Below are positions 1 to 7,681 of a stretch of 28,304 nucleotides of DNA, one piece after another; the stretch's first letter is position 1, and each line of letters begins with the position of its first letter. Source of the stretch: CAZPRY01 sp964589175 (lineage in GTDB: Bacteria > Fidelibacterota > UBA2242); assembly GCA_964589175.1 (NCBI GenBank), contig CAZPRY010000047.1, forward strand, positions 1 to 28,304. The letters run 5' to 3'. The notes below the pieces were generated by a model. That model did no database searches. It saw only the letters and a program-made list of their open reading frames with translations, and was not told where the DNA came from. Position numbers and translations under genes: made by a program.

Positions 1-94
1 GCTGTCTCTTCTATTTGTAAATCATAGGACATTTATTCTGAGAATCGCTATAAAAAACATTAGCCCTATTTTTAGGAAATTCCACAGTATAAAT
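1..94. other. Operon 3' flank, possible weak terminator
   Basis: This is the sequence after the last gene of the minus-strand operon. Read on the minus strand it contains a short stem CCTA-AAAA-TAGG (about 72-83) followed, after a few bases, by six Ts (complement of 53-58). That could be a weak intrinsic terminator, but the stem is only 4 bp and AT-rich, so I hold it loosely. No gene is seen here. Confidence 0.3.
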
Positions 95-1486
95 TCAATC
101 GGAATATTGGGCATAAGGATCTGATCGCAATTCCGGGATGGACTGACCATTGCTGCGAATGACTTCGCGATACCAGTCGAAGGAATCCTTCGGAATCCGC
201 CGGCCGGTTGCGTAATCGATATAGATGAGACCGAAACGCTTGCGATATCCCTCGGCCCACTCGAAATTGTCCATAATCGACCAGTGGAAATAGCCTTCAA
301 TCCGAACGCCGTCCGTGATGGCACAGCGCAAAGCCTGGAGGTAGCGGGCCGTAAAATCAATGCGCTGGGGGTCGTGCACATTACCGTCGAGATGAATCCA
401 GTCATTATTCGCCAGCCCGTTTTCCATGATAATAACAGGCAACCCGTAGCGTTCGTAGAAGAAGCGCGGTCCCCAGTAGAGCGCTTCTGGCGTTACCGGC
501 CAATCCATGGAAGTGCGCGGGCAATTCGGTTCGGCCGGGACGACTTCCCAGTCATCACCCGCGGCCCTGACTTTCTCGGCGCTGTAGATATTCGCTCCAA
601 AGAAATCCAGTGGTTGGGCAATGATCGCCATATCGGAGGGCTTCATGGGCGGTAGATCCTTTTCGAATAATTCCCATCCGTCTTCGGGATAGATTCCCAG
701 TATCATCGGATCGGCCCACCAGGCGCTATTCCAGGTGTTCCGTTCCGCTACGGCAAATGTCGCTCTCTGGGCCGCCGCTATATCCCCGGGCGTATCGGTA
801 GCCGGCAGGAAGTGCAATCCGATCGGCACGGCTCCGATTCGCAGCTGTTTTCCGCAGCGGGCACGTAACGTTTGAACGGCTTTACCGTGAGCCAGCAGAG
901 CGTGATGCCCGGCCGTTAGCACTTCGTTGAGACCCAGTTGCTGGCCCGAGGCGTGAGTACCGGTCTGAAGCCCGAAATGGACGAAACACTGCGGTTCGTT
1001 GAGCGTCATCCAGTTCGTCACCCGGTCACCGAACGCATCCGCCAAAACGCCCGCATATTCGGCAAACCAGTCGGGGCTGTCCGCGTGCAGCCAGCCGCCG
1101 CGTTGAAAAAGCGCTTCCGGGTAATCCCAGTGAAAAACCGTCAGCCAGGGTTCGATACCCTTTGCGAGCAGGCGATCGATCAGACGGTCGTAGAAAGCGA
1201 TTCCCCTACGATTGACCGGTCCCGTCCCTTCGGGCAGCACGCGCGTCCAGGAAACCGAGAACCGGTAAGCTTTCAGGCCGAGTTCCGCCATTAATTCGAC
1301 ATCTTCCTTTAGGTGATGATAGTGGTCCGGGCCGACTTCGCCCGTATGACCGCCCCAGACCTTGCCGGGTTGTTCGCAGAACGTGTCCCACACGGATGGG
1401 GTTCTTCCATCGGTTTTCACCGCGCCTTCGATCTGGTAACTTGCTGAGACGGCGCCCCAAATAAAGTTTGGCGGAAATAGCAGCAT
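95..1486 (-). CDS. GH1 beta-glucosidase
   Basis: A 463-aa glycoside hydrolase family 1 enzyme of normal family length. The N-terminal FPPNFIWGAVSASYQIEGA is the family signature. The acid/base glutamate is in TLNEP (E164) and the nucleophile is in VIIMENG (E355). HWDYPEAL, near residue 119, and the tryptophan-rich end HWSIMDNFEWAEGY are also typical. There is no signal peptide, so it should act in the cytoplasm and release glucose from short beta-glucosides brought in by the ABC importer encoded just upstream. It is the last gene of the operon, 8 nt after the stop of the six-hairpin gene, with an AGGT-type ribosome-binding site. GH1 specificity (beta-1,2, -1,3 or -1,4 glucosides) cannot be read from sequence; the neighbouring enzymes suggest sophorose or short beta-1,2-gluco-oligosaccharides. 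Confidence 0.95.
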   Translation of the reverse strand: MLLFPPNFIWGAVSASYQIEGAVKTDGRTPSVWDTFCEQPGKVWGGHTGEVGPDHYHHLKEDVELMAELGLKAYRFSVSWTRVLPEGTGPVNRRGIAFYDRLIDRLLAKGIEPWLTVFHWDYPEALFQRGGWLHADSPDWFAEYAGVLADAFGDRVTNWMTLNEPQCFVHFGLQTGTHASGQQLGLNEVLTAGHHALLAHGKAVQTLRARCGKQLRIGAVPIGLHFLPATDTPGDIAAAQRATFAVAERNTWNSAWWADPMILGIYPEDGWELFEKDLPPMKPSDMAIIAQPLDFFGANIYSAEKVRAAGDDWEVVPAEPNCPRTSMDWPVTPEALYWGPRFFYERYGLPVIIMENGLANNDWIHLDGNVHDPQRIDFTARYLQALRCAITDGVRIEGYFHWSIMDNFEWAEGYRKRFGLIYIDYATGRRIPKDSFDWYREVIRSNGQSIPELRSDPYAQYSD

Positions 1487-1494
1487 ATAACGAC

Positions 1495-4400
1495 CTATCT
1501 CTTAAAGGTTACTGTTTTCGGTGCTTGATGCAGGACAACATCCGCACGTTTCAGCGGAATCTCTCGCGATTTGCGTACGGCGTTCTCGGGGTAAATCAAA
1601 CTGTATCCCGGAATTACGATTCCTCCGGCCGGCATGCGCTCCAGAGACGAGACGGTAACAACGTATTCATTACCGTTCATTTGAATGCGGTAGGAGATAT
1701 TTCCGTAATGCGTCGGCAAATCCGTCACGGAAATTCCCTCTTCCCTCTGAATCCACGGACAGGGAATCCCGGCCGCGAGGATCAAGCGCTCGGTTTCAGG
1801 TTCTTCAAAAGCAAAGAAGGAGCGAAATGCGTTGATATAATCGGAGCCGACCCAGGTATGCGGCATATCCCCGATAAAGCGGGCCGTATCCGGATTAAAA
1901 TTGACGACTTCCGCCCAGTGATTCCAACCGGCCGGTCGCTGGTGTTCGAAGAAAAAATCCAGCAGTTCCAAACTGACGGCCGGTAATCCCATGTAGAGAA
2001 AAGAGCCTACGGTGCGAATCTCGTAAGGCGTGTAGTGGTTCCAGCCGTTCGATATCCGGCGTTGCCGGAAGAAATCGAGATAGCGCCCGAAAGTCTGCGG
2101 ACCGCCGTGCCGGACCATGTTTGCCCACTCCCCTGCCGGCCACAATCCGATGGTGGTCGACGTGGCATCGAAATCGCCCAGTTCGGCGCAGCCCGGGATA
2201 TAATCGATTACGTGACGCTCCCGGCTGCAATCGATCGAAGCATAGAAATCCACCGCAAATTCATCCTGGATTCTGCGAAAATCCACAATATTTTCCCCGT
2301 CTCTCAGAGTCTCCGCAATCATTAGGGCATCTTTCAACCCTTTTAAGGTGAAAAAGTCGTCCCAGTAGCTGTGGCGCGGCTTGTCCATATAGCCTTCGTG
2401 CGAGATGCTCTCCGGCATAAGACCATAGACACAGCGCAGGGAATCGTTGCCCGATTGATAGGATTCGGTGCGTCGCAGAGATCGCTGCTGATCGATATAT
2501 CGAACGGCGCGCTGCACGTGCGGATATTGCCGTTCGAGAAAGGAGCGATCCCGTGTGAACCGGAAATACTCCGCAACCGCGAAGATGTACTGACCATGGC
2601 TATCGTTCTCTGGCACCGGATCGGGACCACGCCGATCGACGACGCAGGGGATTTTCCCGGACTCAAATTGAAACGAACCAAACCACTCGATGAACTCGCG
2701 CGGTTCCATAGACAGGCCGCCTTTCATCAGGGCTGAAGAGGTAAGCGAACCGTCGCGAATCCAGCTTCTCTCGTAGGAACGGCTGCCAGGCTGAATGCCG
2801 CTGCCGTCGCGATTGATCAGGATATAAGCCAGATTGGAGCGATAGGTATTCAAGTAGCGCGTGGCCTCCACCGGCAGTTGAAACGGGACGGCGTTCAGCT
2901 TTTCGGTCCAAAACGCGGTTGTCTGTTCCAGGGCCTTTTGAAAATCGCTGATTGTCAGGCTGCCCGGCCCGCCAGTTCCCGGAACTTCCTCATAGAGCGG
3001 AACGCGAAGCACGATCGTGTCCGGCCGGGTTGACGACAGATTGTACTGCAAGGCAAATGAGGCCAGCCCGAGAGAATCCCGGATGGATGTCATATCGCTC
3101 GCGTCGTTTCCTAATATTTCTCTCAGCGCAAGGCCATCGTGATGGTCGAACAAGTGAATGCTATCGACCCCTTGCATGCAATCGATGCGGCGGGTTTCAT
3201 TAATATTAAGAACGTTTCCGTTTCGTTCAATCGACCGGATCGGAGTAAAACCGCCCGGGTGCCCCAGATTCTGGTAATCGGGATTGACCTGAAACGGCCG
3301 TCCCACAACAGCCAACCGAAACTTCGGGGTTAATGCTGTTTGAGGGATGAACACATAGCGAATGTATAATTGTGATTCTCCGGGTCTTCCGCAGACGAGA
3401 GCGGTCTCCTCCATCCTGAATTTAGAGTGATGCCAAACGACCGTAGGAATCGGTAAATATTGCGATTCGAGCCTCTGTTCCGTCGTAACGTCCGCCCAGG
3501 TGACGGCCTCACTGTCCACAAGAACGACCGGCTCCAGGAGAAACTCACGATTTCCGGTTTCCACCTGCCCGTCGGTGTTCATCAATACTTCCTGATCATC
3601 GTCGACATTACCAACTACGGTCCAGTAGGATGCCCGGTTGGACAGATAACGCGGGTAGTCGCCGTATGCTGCGCTTTTCACCCGGATTTTCAACCAGCGG
3701 TTTATATCGGCGGCTCGTTCGGGAGAGAGAAATTCGATCTCCTGAATCCCCCATGTCGCCGACATCCGTGGTTTTTCCAGATCAAGCCGGATCTGGCGCG
3801 TCTCCGTATCCACCAATCGAATCCAGGAAACGCCTGTCTGTTCGATCCTGTCCGACAACGCAGCTGTCCAGTTTACTCCGTTCTCCGAAAACCGGAGCCG
3901 GTATTTGCCTCCGGCGCAGGAGGGGTCCCAGTAGATCGCCATCCCGCCCAGTTCCGCATTGCCGCCCAGATCCATCTCTACCCGGTCCGACCGCGAAAAC
4001 GCCTTTTTCCCGGACGATTCCCTGTTCTGGTCGAAGAACCCGTGATCGATCGTTTCTTTTCCGTTCAGCTTGACGATCGGACGGATTTGATCGAGCGGCA
4101 GGGGCCGGTACGGTTCCAGCACCAGGCTGTCGATCCGCAATGTGCCCGATCCCCCTTCGGCCGAGGAGATAATGATCTGAATTTCGGCGCTCCTGATGAG
4201 AGTGCGGTCCTGGATCGGTCCCCAGGCAAATTCGATTTCGCGTTTGCGGGCGACGAACTCCCGACGTTCCGCCGGCGGCGAGAGCTTGCGCACGATTTTC
4301 CACCAGACATTCTCGCCCGTTTCGTCGACCAATTTGAATTCGAGATTGTTGGTCGCACCGCTTCCCTGCAGGCCGAAACGAAACCGGTAGTTCTCCGGAT

Positions 4401-4641
4401 ATTCGATCGCGACTTTCCGGCCGATACCGCAATAACCAGCGCCCGATTTGAAGTTGTAATCCAGCCGCAGGATTGTTCGGTTCCCGGCATCCTGCTCGGT
4501 CGTCAGGCTAATTTCCACATCTTCGCTGTGAATCGGATTCCAGACGGAAATATTCTCAAAAGAATCGCTAAAAAGCATCTGCGCCGAGAGCCAACGACCG
4601 ACCAGCGAAATGAATAATAACCTGTGTATTCCGGATTTCAT
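1495..4641 (-). CDS. Secreted discoidin-like / six-hairpin glycosidase
   Basis: A 1048-aa protein starting at MKSGIHRLLF, whose first 21 residues form a signal peptide ending in LSAQ. This start overlaps the upstream permease stop by one base (TGATG); the open frame runs 66 codons further up, but that part lies inside the permease gene. Residues about 25-180 look like a beta-sandwich, 200-305 resemble a discoidin (F5/8 type C) module, and about 590-960 form an (alpha/alpha)6 barrel of the six-hairpin glycosidase superfamily with ERSWIRDGSL at 624-633 and a conserved MPHTWVGSDY segment at 926-935. The family number is not recognisable to me. From its signal peptide it should work in the periplasm or outside; lacking a T9SS tail, periplasm is more likely. 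It lies between the importer and the GH1 gene, so it probably trims oligosaccharides or removes side groups. Confidence 0.85.
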   Translation of the reverse strand: MKSGIHRLLFISLVGRWLSAQMLFSDSFENISVWNPIHSEDVEISLTTEQDAGNRTILRLDYNFKSGAGYCGIGRKVAIEYPENYRFRFGLQGSGATNNLEFKLVDETGENVWWKIVRKLSPPAERREFVARKREIEFAWGPIQDRTLIRSAEIQIIISSAEGGSGTLRIDSLVLEPYRPLPLDQIRPIVKLNGKETIDHGFFDQNRESSGKKAFSRSDRVEMDLGGNAELGGMAIYWDPSCAGGKYRLRFSENGVNWTAALSDRIEQTGVSWIRLVDTETRQIRLDLEKPRMSATWGIQEIEFLSPERAADINRWLKIRVKSAAYGDYPRYLSNRASYWTVVGNVDDDQEVLMNTDGQVETGNREFLLEPVVLVDSEAVTWADVTTEQRLESQYLPIPTVVWHHSKFRMEETALVCGRPGESQLYIRYVFIPQTALTPKFRLAVVGRPFQVNPDYQNLGHPGGFTPIRSIERNGNVLNINETRRIDCMQGVDSIHLFDHHDGLALREILGNDASDMTSIRDSLGLASFALQYNLSSTRPDTIVLRVPLYEEVPGTGGPGSLTISDFQKALEQTTAFWTEKLNAVPFQLPVEATRYLNTYRSNLAYILINRDGSGIQPGSRSYERSWIRDGSLTSSALMKGGLSMEPREFIEWFGSFQFESGKIPCVVDRRGPDPVPENDSHGQYIFAVAEYFRFTRDRSFLERQYPHVQRAVRYIDQQRSLRRTESYQSGNDSLRCVYGLMPESISHEGYMDKPRHSYWDDFFTLKGLKDALMIAETLRDGENIVDFRRIQDEFAVDFYASIDCSRERHVIDYIPGCAELGDFDATSTTIGLWPAGEWANMVRHGGPQTFGRYLDFFRQRRISNGWNHYTPYEIRTVGSFLYMGLPAVSLELLDFFFEHQRPAGWNHWAEVVNFNPDTARFIGDMPHTWVGSDYINAFRSFFAFEEPETERLILAAGIPCPWIQREEGISVTDLPTHYGNISYRIQMNGNEYVVTVSSLERMPAGGIVIPGYSLIYPENAVRKSREIPLKRADVVLHQAPKTVTFKR

Positions 4642-5468
4642 CACCCTTTTACACTTCCGAGCATAATCCCGCGGATGTAATATTTCTGCAGGGTCAGGAA
4701 GACAATCAGTACCGGCAGAATCGTAATCACCGATCCGGCCATCATCATCTCGGTATCCTGAACATGTTCGCCCATGAGGTTGGCCAGCGCCACCGGGAGC
4801 GTGTACATACTGTCGCGCGTCAGGATGATTAAAGGCCACAGGAAATCGTTCCAGGCCCCCATAAAAGTGAACAGGGCCAGGGTTACCAGGATCGGCTTGG
4901 CCAGCGGCAGGATGATGCGCCAGTAGATATAGAAATCGGTCGCGCCGTCGATACGGGCGGCTTCGATCAAGCTGTCGGGAATCGACATAATGTATTGCCG
5001 GATCAGGAAAATGCCGTAGATACTGGCCAGCCCCGGAATGATGATCCCCCAGTAGGTGTTGACCAGTCCCATGCGATTCAGCATCAGGAAGAGTGGCAGC
5101 ATAGTGACCTGGGCCGGGATGACCATCGCCGAAAGGAGCAGTTTGAACAATTTCTGCTTGCCGGGAAAGCGGTACTTGGCGAAAGCGAAGCCGGCCATCG
5201 AATTGAAGACGAGTGAAATCACAGTAACGGAAGTTGCAATGATCAGGCTGTTGAGGAAGTAGCGCAGGACATTCAGTTGCGTAAACAGCGTCCGGTAATG
5301 CTGAAAGGTCGTTTCCTTTGGAAACAAAACCGGTGGATAACGATTCGCCATACCGGTCGGCATTAATGAGGTTGAAATCATCCAGATAAAGGGAACGATC
5401 GTCAACAGCACGCCGACAATCATGATTCCATAAAAAAAGATTTTACGGATACGCGTGCTAGAATTCAT
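4641..5468 (-). CDS. ABC sugar permease, MalG type
   Basis: A 275-aa inner-membrane permease of the carbohydrate-uptake-1 ABC family. About six hydrophobic segments are visible, beginning at residues 10-32. The cytoplasmic EAA loop that docks the ATPase is clear at about 169-191 (EAARIDGATDFYIYWRIILP). It follows the MalF-type permease with an 11-nt overlap and overlaps the next gene by 1 nt, which implies translational coupling. AGAGGC precedes the ATG as ribosome-binding site. It should pair with the 5458-6357 product and the binding protein to import oligosaccharides from periplasm to cytoplasm. No ATPase gene is present in the window, so a shared MsmX/UgpC-like ATPase from elsewhere is presumably used. 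Confidence 0.95.
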   Translation of the reverse strand: MNSSTRIRKIFFYGIMIVGVLLTIVPFIWMISTSLMPTGMANRYPPVLFPKETTFQHYRTLFTQLNVLRYFLNSLIIATSVTVISLVFNSMAGFAFAKYRFPGKQKLFKLLLSAMVIPAQVTMLPLFLMLNRMGLVNTYWGIIIPGLASIYGIFLIRQYIMSIPDSLIEAARIDGATDFYIYWRIILPLAKPILVTLALFTFMGAWNDFLWPLIILTRDSMYTLPVALANLMGEHVQDTEMMMAGSVITILPVLIVFLTLQKYYIRGIMLGSVKG

Positions 5469-6357
5469 GATGCCTCTGCAAACGGAGTTGAGCCAACGTG
5501 ACGATTAAAATGATGCCGAACAGAATGAAAGCCAGCGCCGCCGAATAGCCCATGCGCCAATAGCGGAATCCCTCCTGGTACATCAGCAGTACGATACTCA
5601 GCGTACTGTTCAGCGGTCCGCCTTGCGTCATCACGTAGGGCTCGGCGAAAAACTGGCAATACCCGATCAGGGTCGTAATCGTGATGAAACCCGTCGTCTG
5701 AGCCAGCATCGGCAGGGTCACATGGCGGAACTCCTGCCAGCGGTTGGCGCCGTCGAGATGGGCCGCCTCGTAGAGCGTTTCGGGAATGTTCTGCAGACCG
5801 GCGATGAAGATGATCATGTTATAACCGAAACCTTTCCAGATCGCCATGATGATCAGGGCCGGCATCGCCCATCGCGGATTTCCCAGCCAATCGACCGGCT
5901 GAATGCCGAAGATGCCCAGCAGATAGTTGATCAGACCGAAGCGCGGATGATAAATGTAGCGCCAGATCACCGCAACCGCCACCAGCGTCGTCACGACCGG
6001 TAAAAAATACGCGAGCCGGAAAAGCGAGCGGAAGTGCAGCCGTTTGGAATTGACCCCCAGTGCGGCGAACATAGAGGCCAAGATCGACAGCGGAACACCA
6101 AACAAAACAAAGTAGCCTGTATTCCGGAGCGCTTTCCAGAACAGTGGATTCTGCAGCAGATTGCGATAATTCGCCAGGCCGACGAAGCGCGCGTTGGAGG
6201 TATTACCAATTGAGTAAATGTCAAAATCGGTAAAGCTCATGAGTAAGGCCGCCAGTACCGGCAGGAAGAAGAAGACAAAGATCGCCGCCATAGCCGGTGC
6301 TAAAAACAGGTAAGCCGTGCTCCAATGGTATTTTCCCTCTGCGACCAGATTCTTCAT
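5458..6357 (-). CDS. ABC sugar permease, MalF/UgpA type
   Basis: A 299-aa inner-membrane permease of the MalF/UgpA family. It has an N-terminal membrane segment (about 14-40, LFLAPAMAAIFVFFFLPVLA) and several further segments. The EAA loop lies at about 196-218 (YEAAHLDGANRWQEFRHVTL) with the expected EAA-3x-G spacing. The gene starts inside the stop region of the binding-protein gene (4-nt ATGA overlap) and ends 11 nt inside the MalG-type gene, so the importer genes are coupled. It forms the membrane channel with the MalG-type partner. Confidence 0.95.
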   Translation of the reverse strand: MKNLVAEGKYHWSTAYLFLAPAMAAIFVFFFLPVLAALLMSFTDFDIYSIGNTSNARFVGLANYRNLLQNPLFWKALRNTGYFVLFGVPLSILASMFAALGVNSKRLHFRSLFRLAYFLPVVTTLVAVAVIWRYIYHPRFGLINYLLGIFGIQPVDWLGNPRWAMPALIIMAIWKGFGYNMIIFIAGLQNIPETLYEAAHLDGANRWQEFRHVTLPMLAQTTGFITITTLIGYCQFFAEPYVMTQGGPLNSTLSIVLLMYQEGFRYWRMGYSAALAFILFGIILIVTLAQLRLQRHHEF

Positions 6358-7676
6358 GGCTCTTTCCGACTGCGCAGCCAGCGTCTTTTATCGAGCAGAT
6401 TGTCCACATCGCGATTCAGGGCCCGCCCGGCCTCGGCGACGGTTAACTCTCCGAACACCACCGATTCGACGTACTGCTGGATCTTATTCGCGATTTGTTC
6501 CCATTCGGGAATCTTGGGTGTCGGCACGACCTTTTGCAGCTGCCGGTAAAAGGCCTCTGTGCGGGGATTTTCCCGCAGTCCGACCAGATCCCAGGCCACG
6601 ATATTGGCGGGCAGATCGCCGCTCAACCGGTAGAACTCCGCCTGCACATCGGCATGCGCCAGAAACTCCATCAGCCGCCAGACCGCCTCCTTGTGCGGGC
6701 TGTTGCGAAACATGACCACACTCGAACCGCCGGCCGTCGATAGTCCCGGCCCAGCCTCTCCGAACGCGGGCATCGGAGCCGTCGTCCATCGATCCTGCAT
6801 CGATTGTGGCAGACGATCGCGATATTCGCCCAGATTCCAAGGACCGGTGATGTAGATCGCAAAATAGTTTTCGGCGAAACTCTGGTAAATGTTCGAAACT
6901 TCCGTCATCCCTTTCGGACAAAGTCCCTCTTCGTAAAAATGCAGGTAGAACTCGAACGCTCTCCTAAAAGCCGGATTTTCGAAATCGCCGTAGCAGTCTT
7001 CCTCGCGCAGGAGTCGGGAACCGCTCTCGAGCGCTATGATTACGAACTCGTGCCAGCCGTTAAGCGGCAGGAGGATCGCATATTCGGTCTTCCGCTGCGC
7101 AACGATTTTACGCGACAGTTCCAAAAATTCAGGCCAAGTTTCGGGCGCCGTGGAATATCCCAATTCTTTGAAGATGTCGCTGCGGTAAAACAGCAACCGC
7201 GTGTCGACATACCATGGAATACCGTAGAGATTTTGGTCGATGATGTTGGTCTGCCAGATACCGCTGAAATATTGTGTGGAGTCGATTTCGGTCGATTTTT
7301 CGACGTATACCTCCAGCGCCTCCAACGCCTCCAGCGCCGTGAACTCCGGAATCCAGGTATTTCCCAGCTGACAGAGGTCGGGCGTCGAATTGCCGGCGAA
7401 GGCCGTCAGCAATTTTTCGTGCGCCGATAGCCATGGGATCGATTGCACCCGGACTTTAATACCGGGATTCTCGCGTTCGAAACGCGGAACGATTTCCTGA
7501 ACATACCTGGCTTCCACACCCATAGCCCAGAAATCGATTGTGATCTCCGTCGCAGCCGGTCGCGCGCAACGAAAACAGATCAGCAGCGCGAGCACGCAGA
7601 CCATGAAGATGCGACCGGGGCGCCACACCCTCCCTGCCTTAAAACCGTAGCGAATAAAAGCGTCTCCTCTGTCCAA
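6354..7676 (-). CDS. ABC sugar-binding protein
   Basis: An extracellular solute-binding protein of family 1 (MalE-like), 440 aa from the upstream TTG. Mature-protein features include ITIDFWAMG near the start, FERENPGIKVRVQSIPW, and the family-typical GIPWYVDTRLLFYRSDIFKELG and AIYITGPWNL segments. The N-terminus is basic followed by a hydrophobic stretch (FMVCVLALLICF), i.e. a signal peptide; the cysteine context does not match a good lipobox. The start is uncertain: TTG at 7676 has no obvious ribosome-binding site, the ATG at codon 25 has none, but AGAGGAG (7664-7670) sits 8 nt before an in-frame ATT at 7655. It captures periplasmic oligosaccharides for the two downstream permeases. It lies only 5 nt beyond the GH144-like gene and is clearly in the same transcript. 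Confidence 0.92.
   Translation of the reverse strand: MDRGDAFIRYGFKAGRVWRPGRIFMVCVLALLICFRCARPAATEITIDFWAMGVEARYVQEIVPRFERENPGIKVRVQSIPWLSAHEKLLTAFAGNSTPDLCQLGNTWIPEFTALEALEALEVYVEKSTEIDSTQYFSGIWQTNIIDQNLYGIPWYVDTRLLFYRSDIFKELGYSTAPETWPEFLELSRKIVAQRKTEYAILLPLNGWHEFVIIALESGSRLLREEDCYGDFENPAFRRAFEFYLHFYEEGLCPKGMTEVSNIYQSFAENYFAIYITGPWNLGEYRDRLPQSMQDRWTTAPMPAFGEAGPGLSTAGGSSVVMFRNSPHKEAVWRLMEFLAHADVQAEFYRLSGDLPANIVAWDLVGLRENPRTEAFYRQLQKVVPTPKIPEWEQIANKIQQYVESVVFGELTVAEAGRALNRDVDNLLDKRRWLRSRKEP
7656..7670 (-). promoter_or_regulatory. RBS that suggests an ATT start
   Basis: On the minus strand, AGAGGAG (7670-7664) is the only strong Shine-Dalgarno match near the binding-protein start. It is followed by 8 nt and then an in-frame ATT codon (7655-7653). 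No ATG, GTG or TTG lies at a usable distance downstream: the next candidates are a GTG at codon 17 and an ATG at codon 25. The signal peptide fits a start at the ATT. This is inference from spacing only. Confidence 0.45.
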
Positions 7677-7681
7677 TAGTT

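Noticed and set aside
3460..4617. 385-codon plus-strand open frame antisense to the six-hairpin gene
   Set aside because: Same reasoning: no domain, no ribosome-binding site, and the opposite strand has a complete secreted enzyme.
4642..4839. 66-codon N-terminal extension of the six-hairpin gene
   Set aside because: It lies inside the permease coding sequence, is not hydrophobic or conserved-looking, and would bury the clear signal peptide that begins at the ATG at 4641.
7312..7340. Three near-identical 9-bp units in the binding-protein gene
   Set aside because: They encode ALEALEALE within a normal helix of the protein; simple codon repetition, not a separate element.
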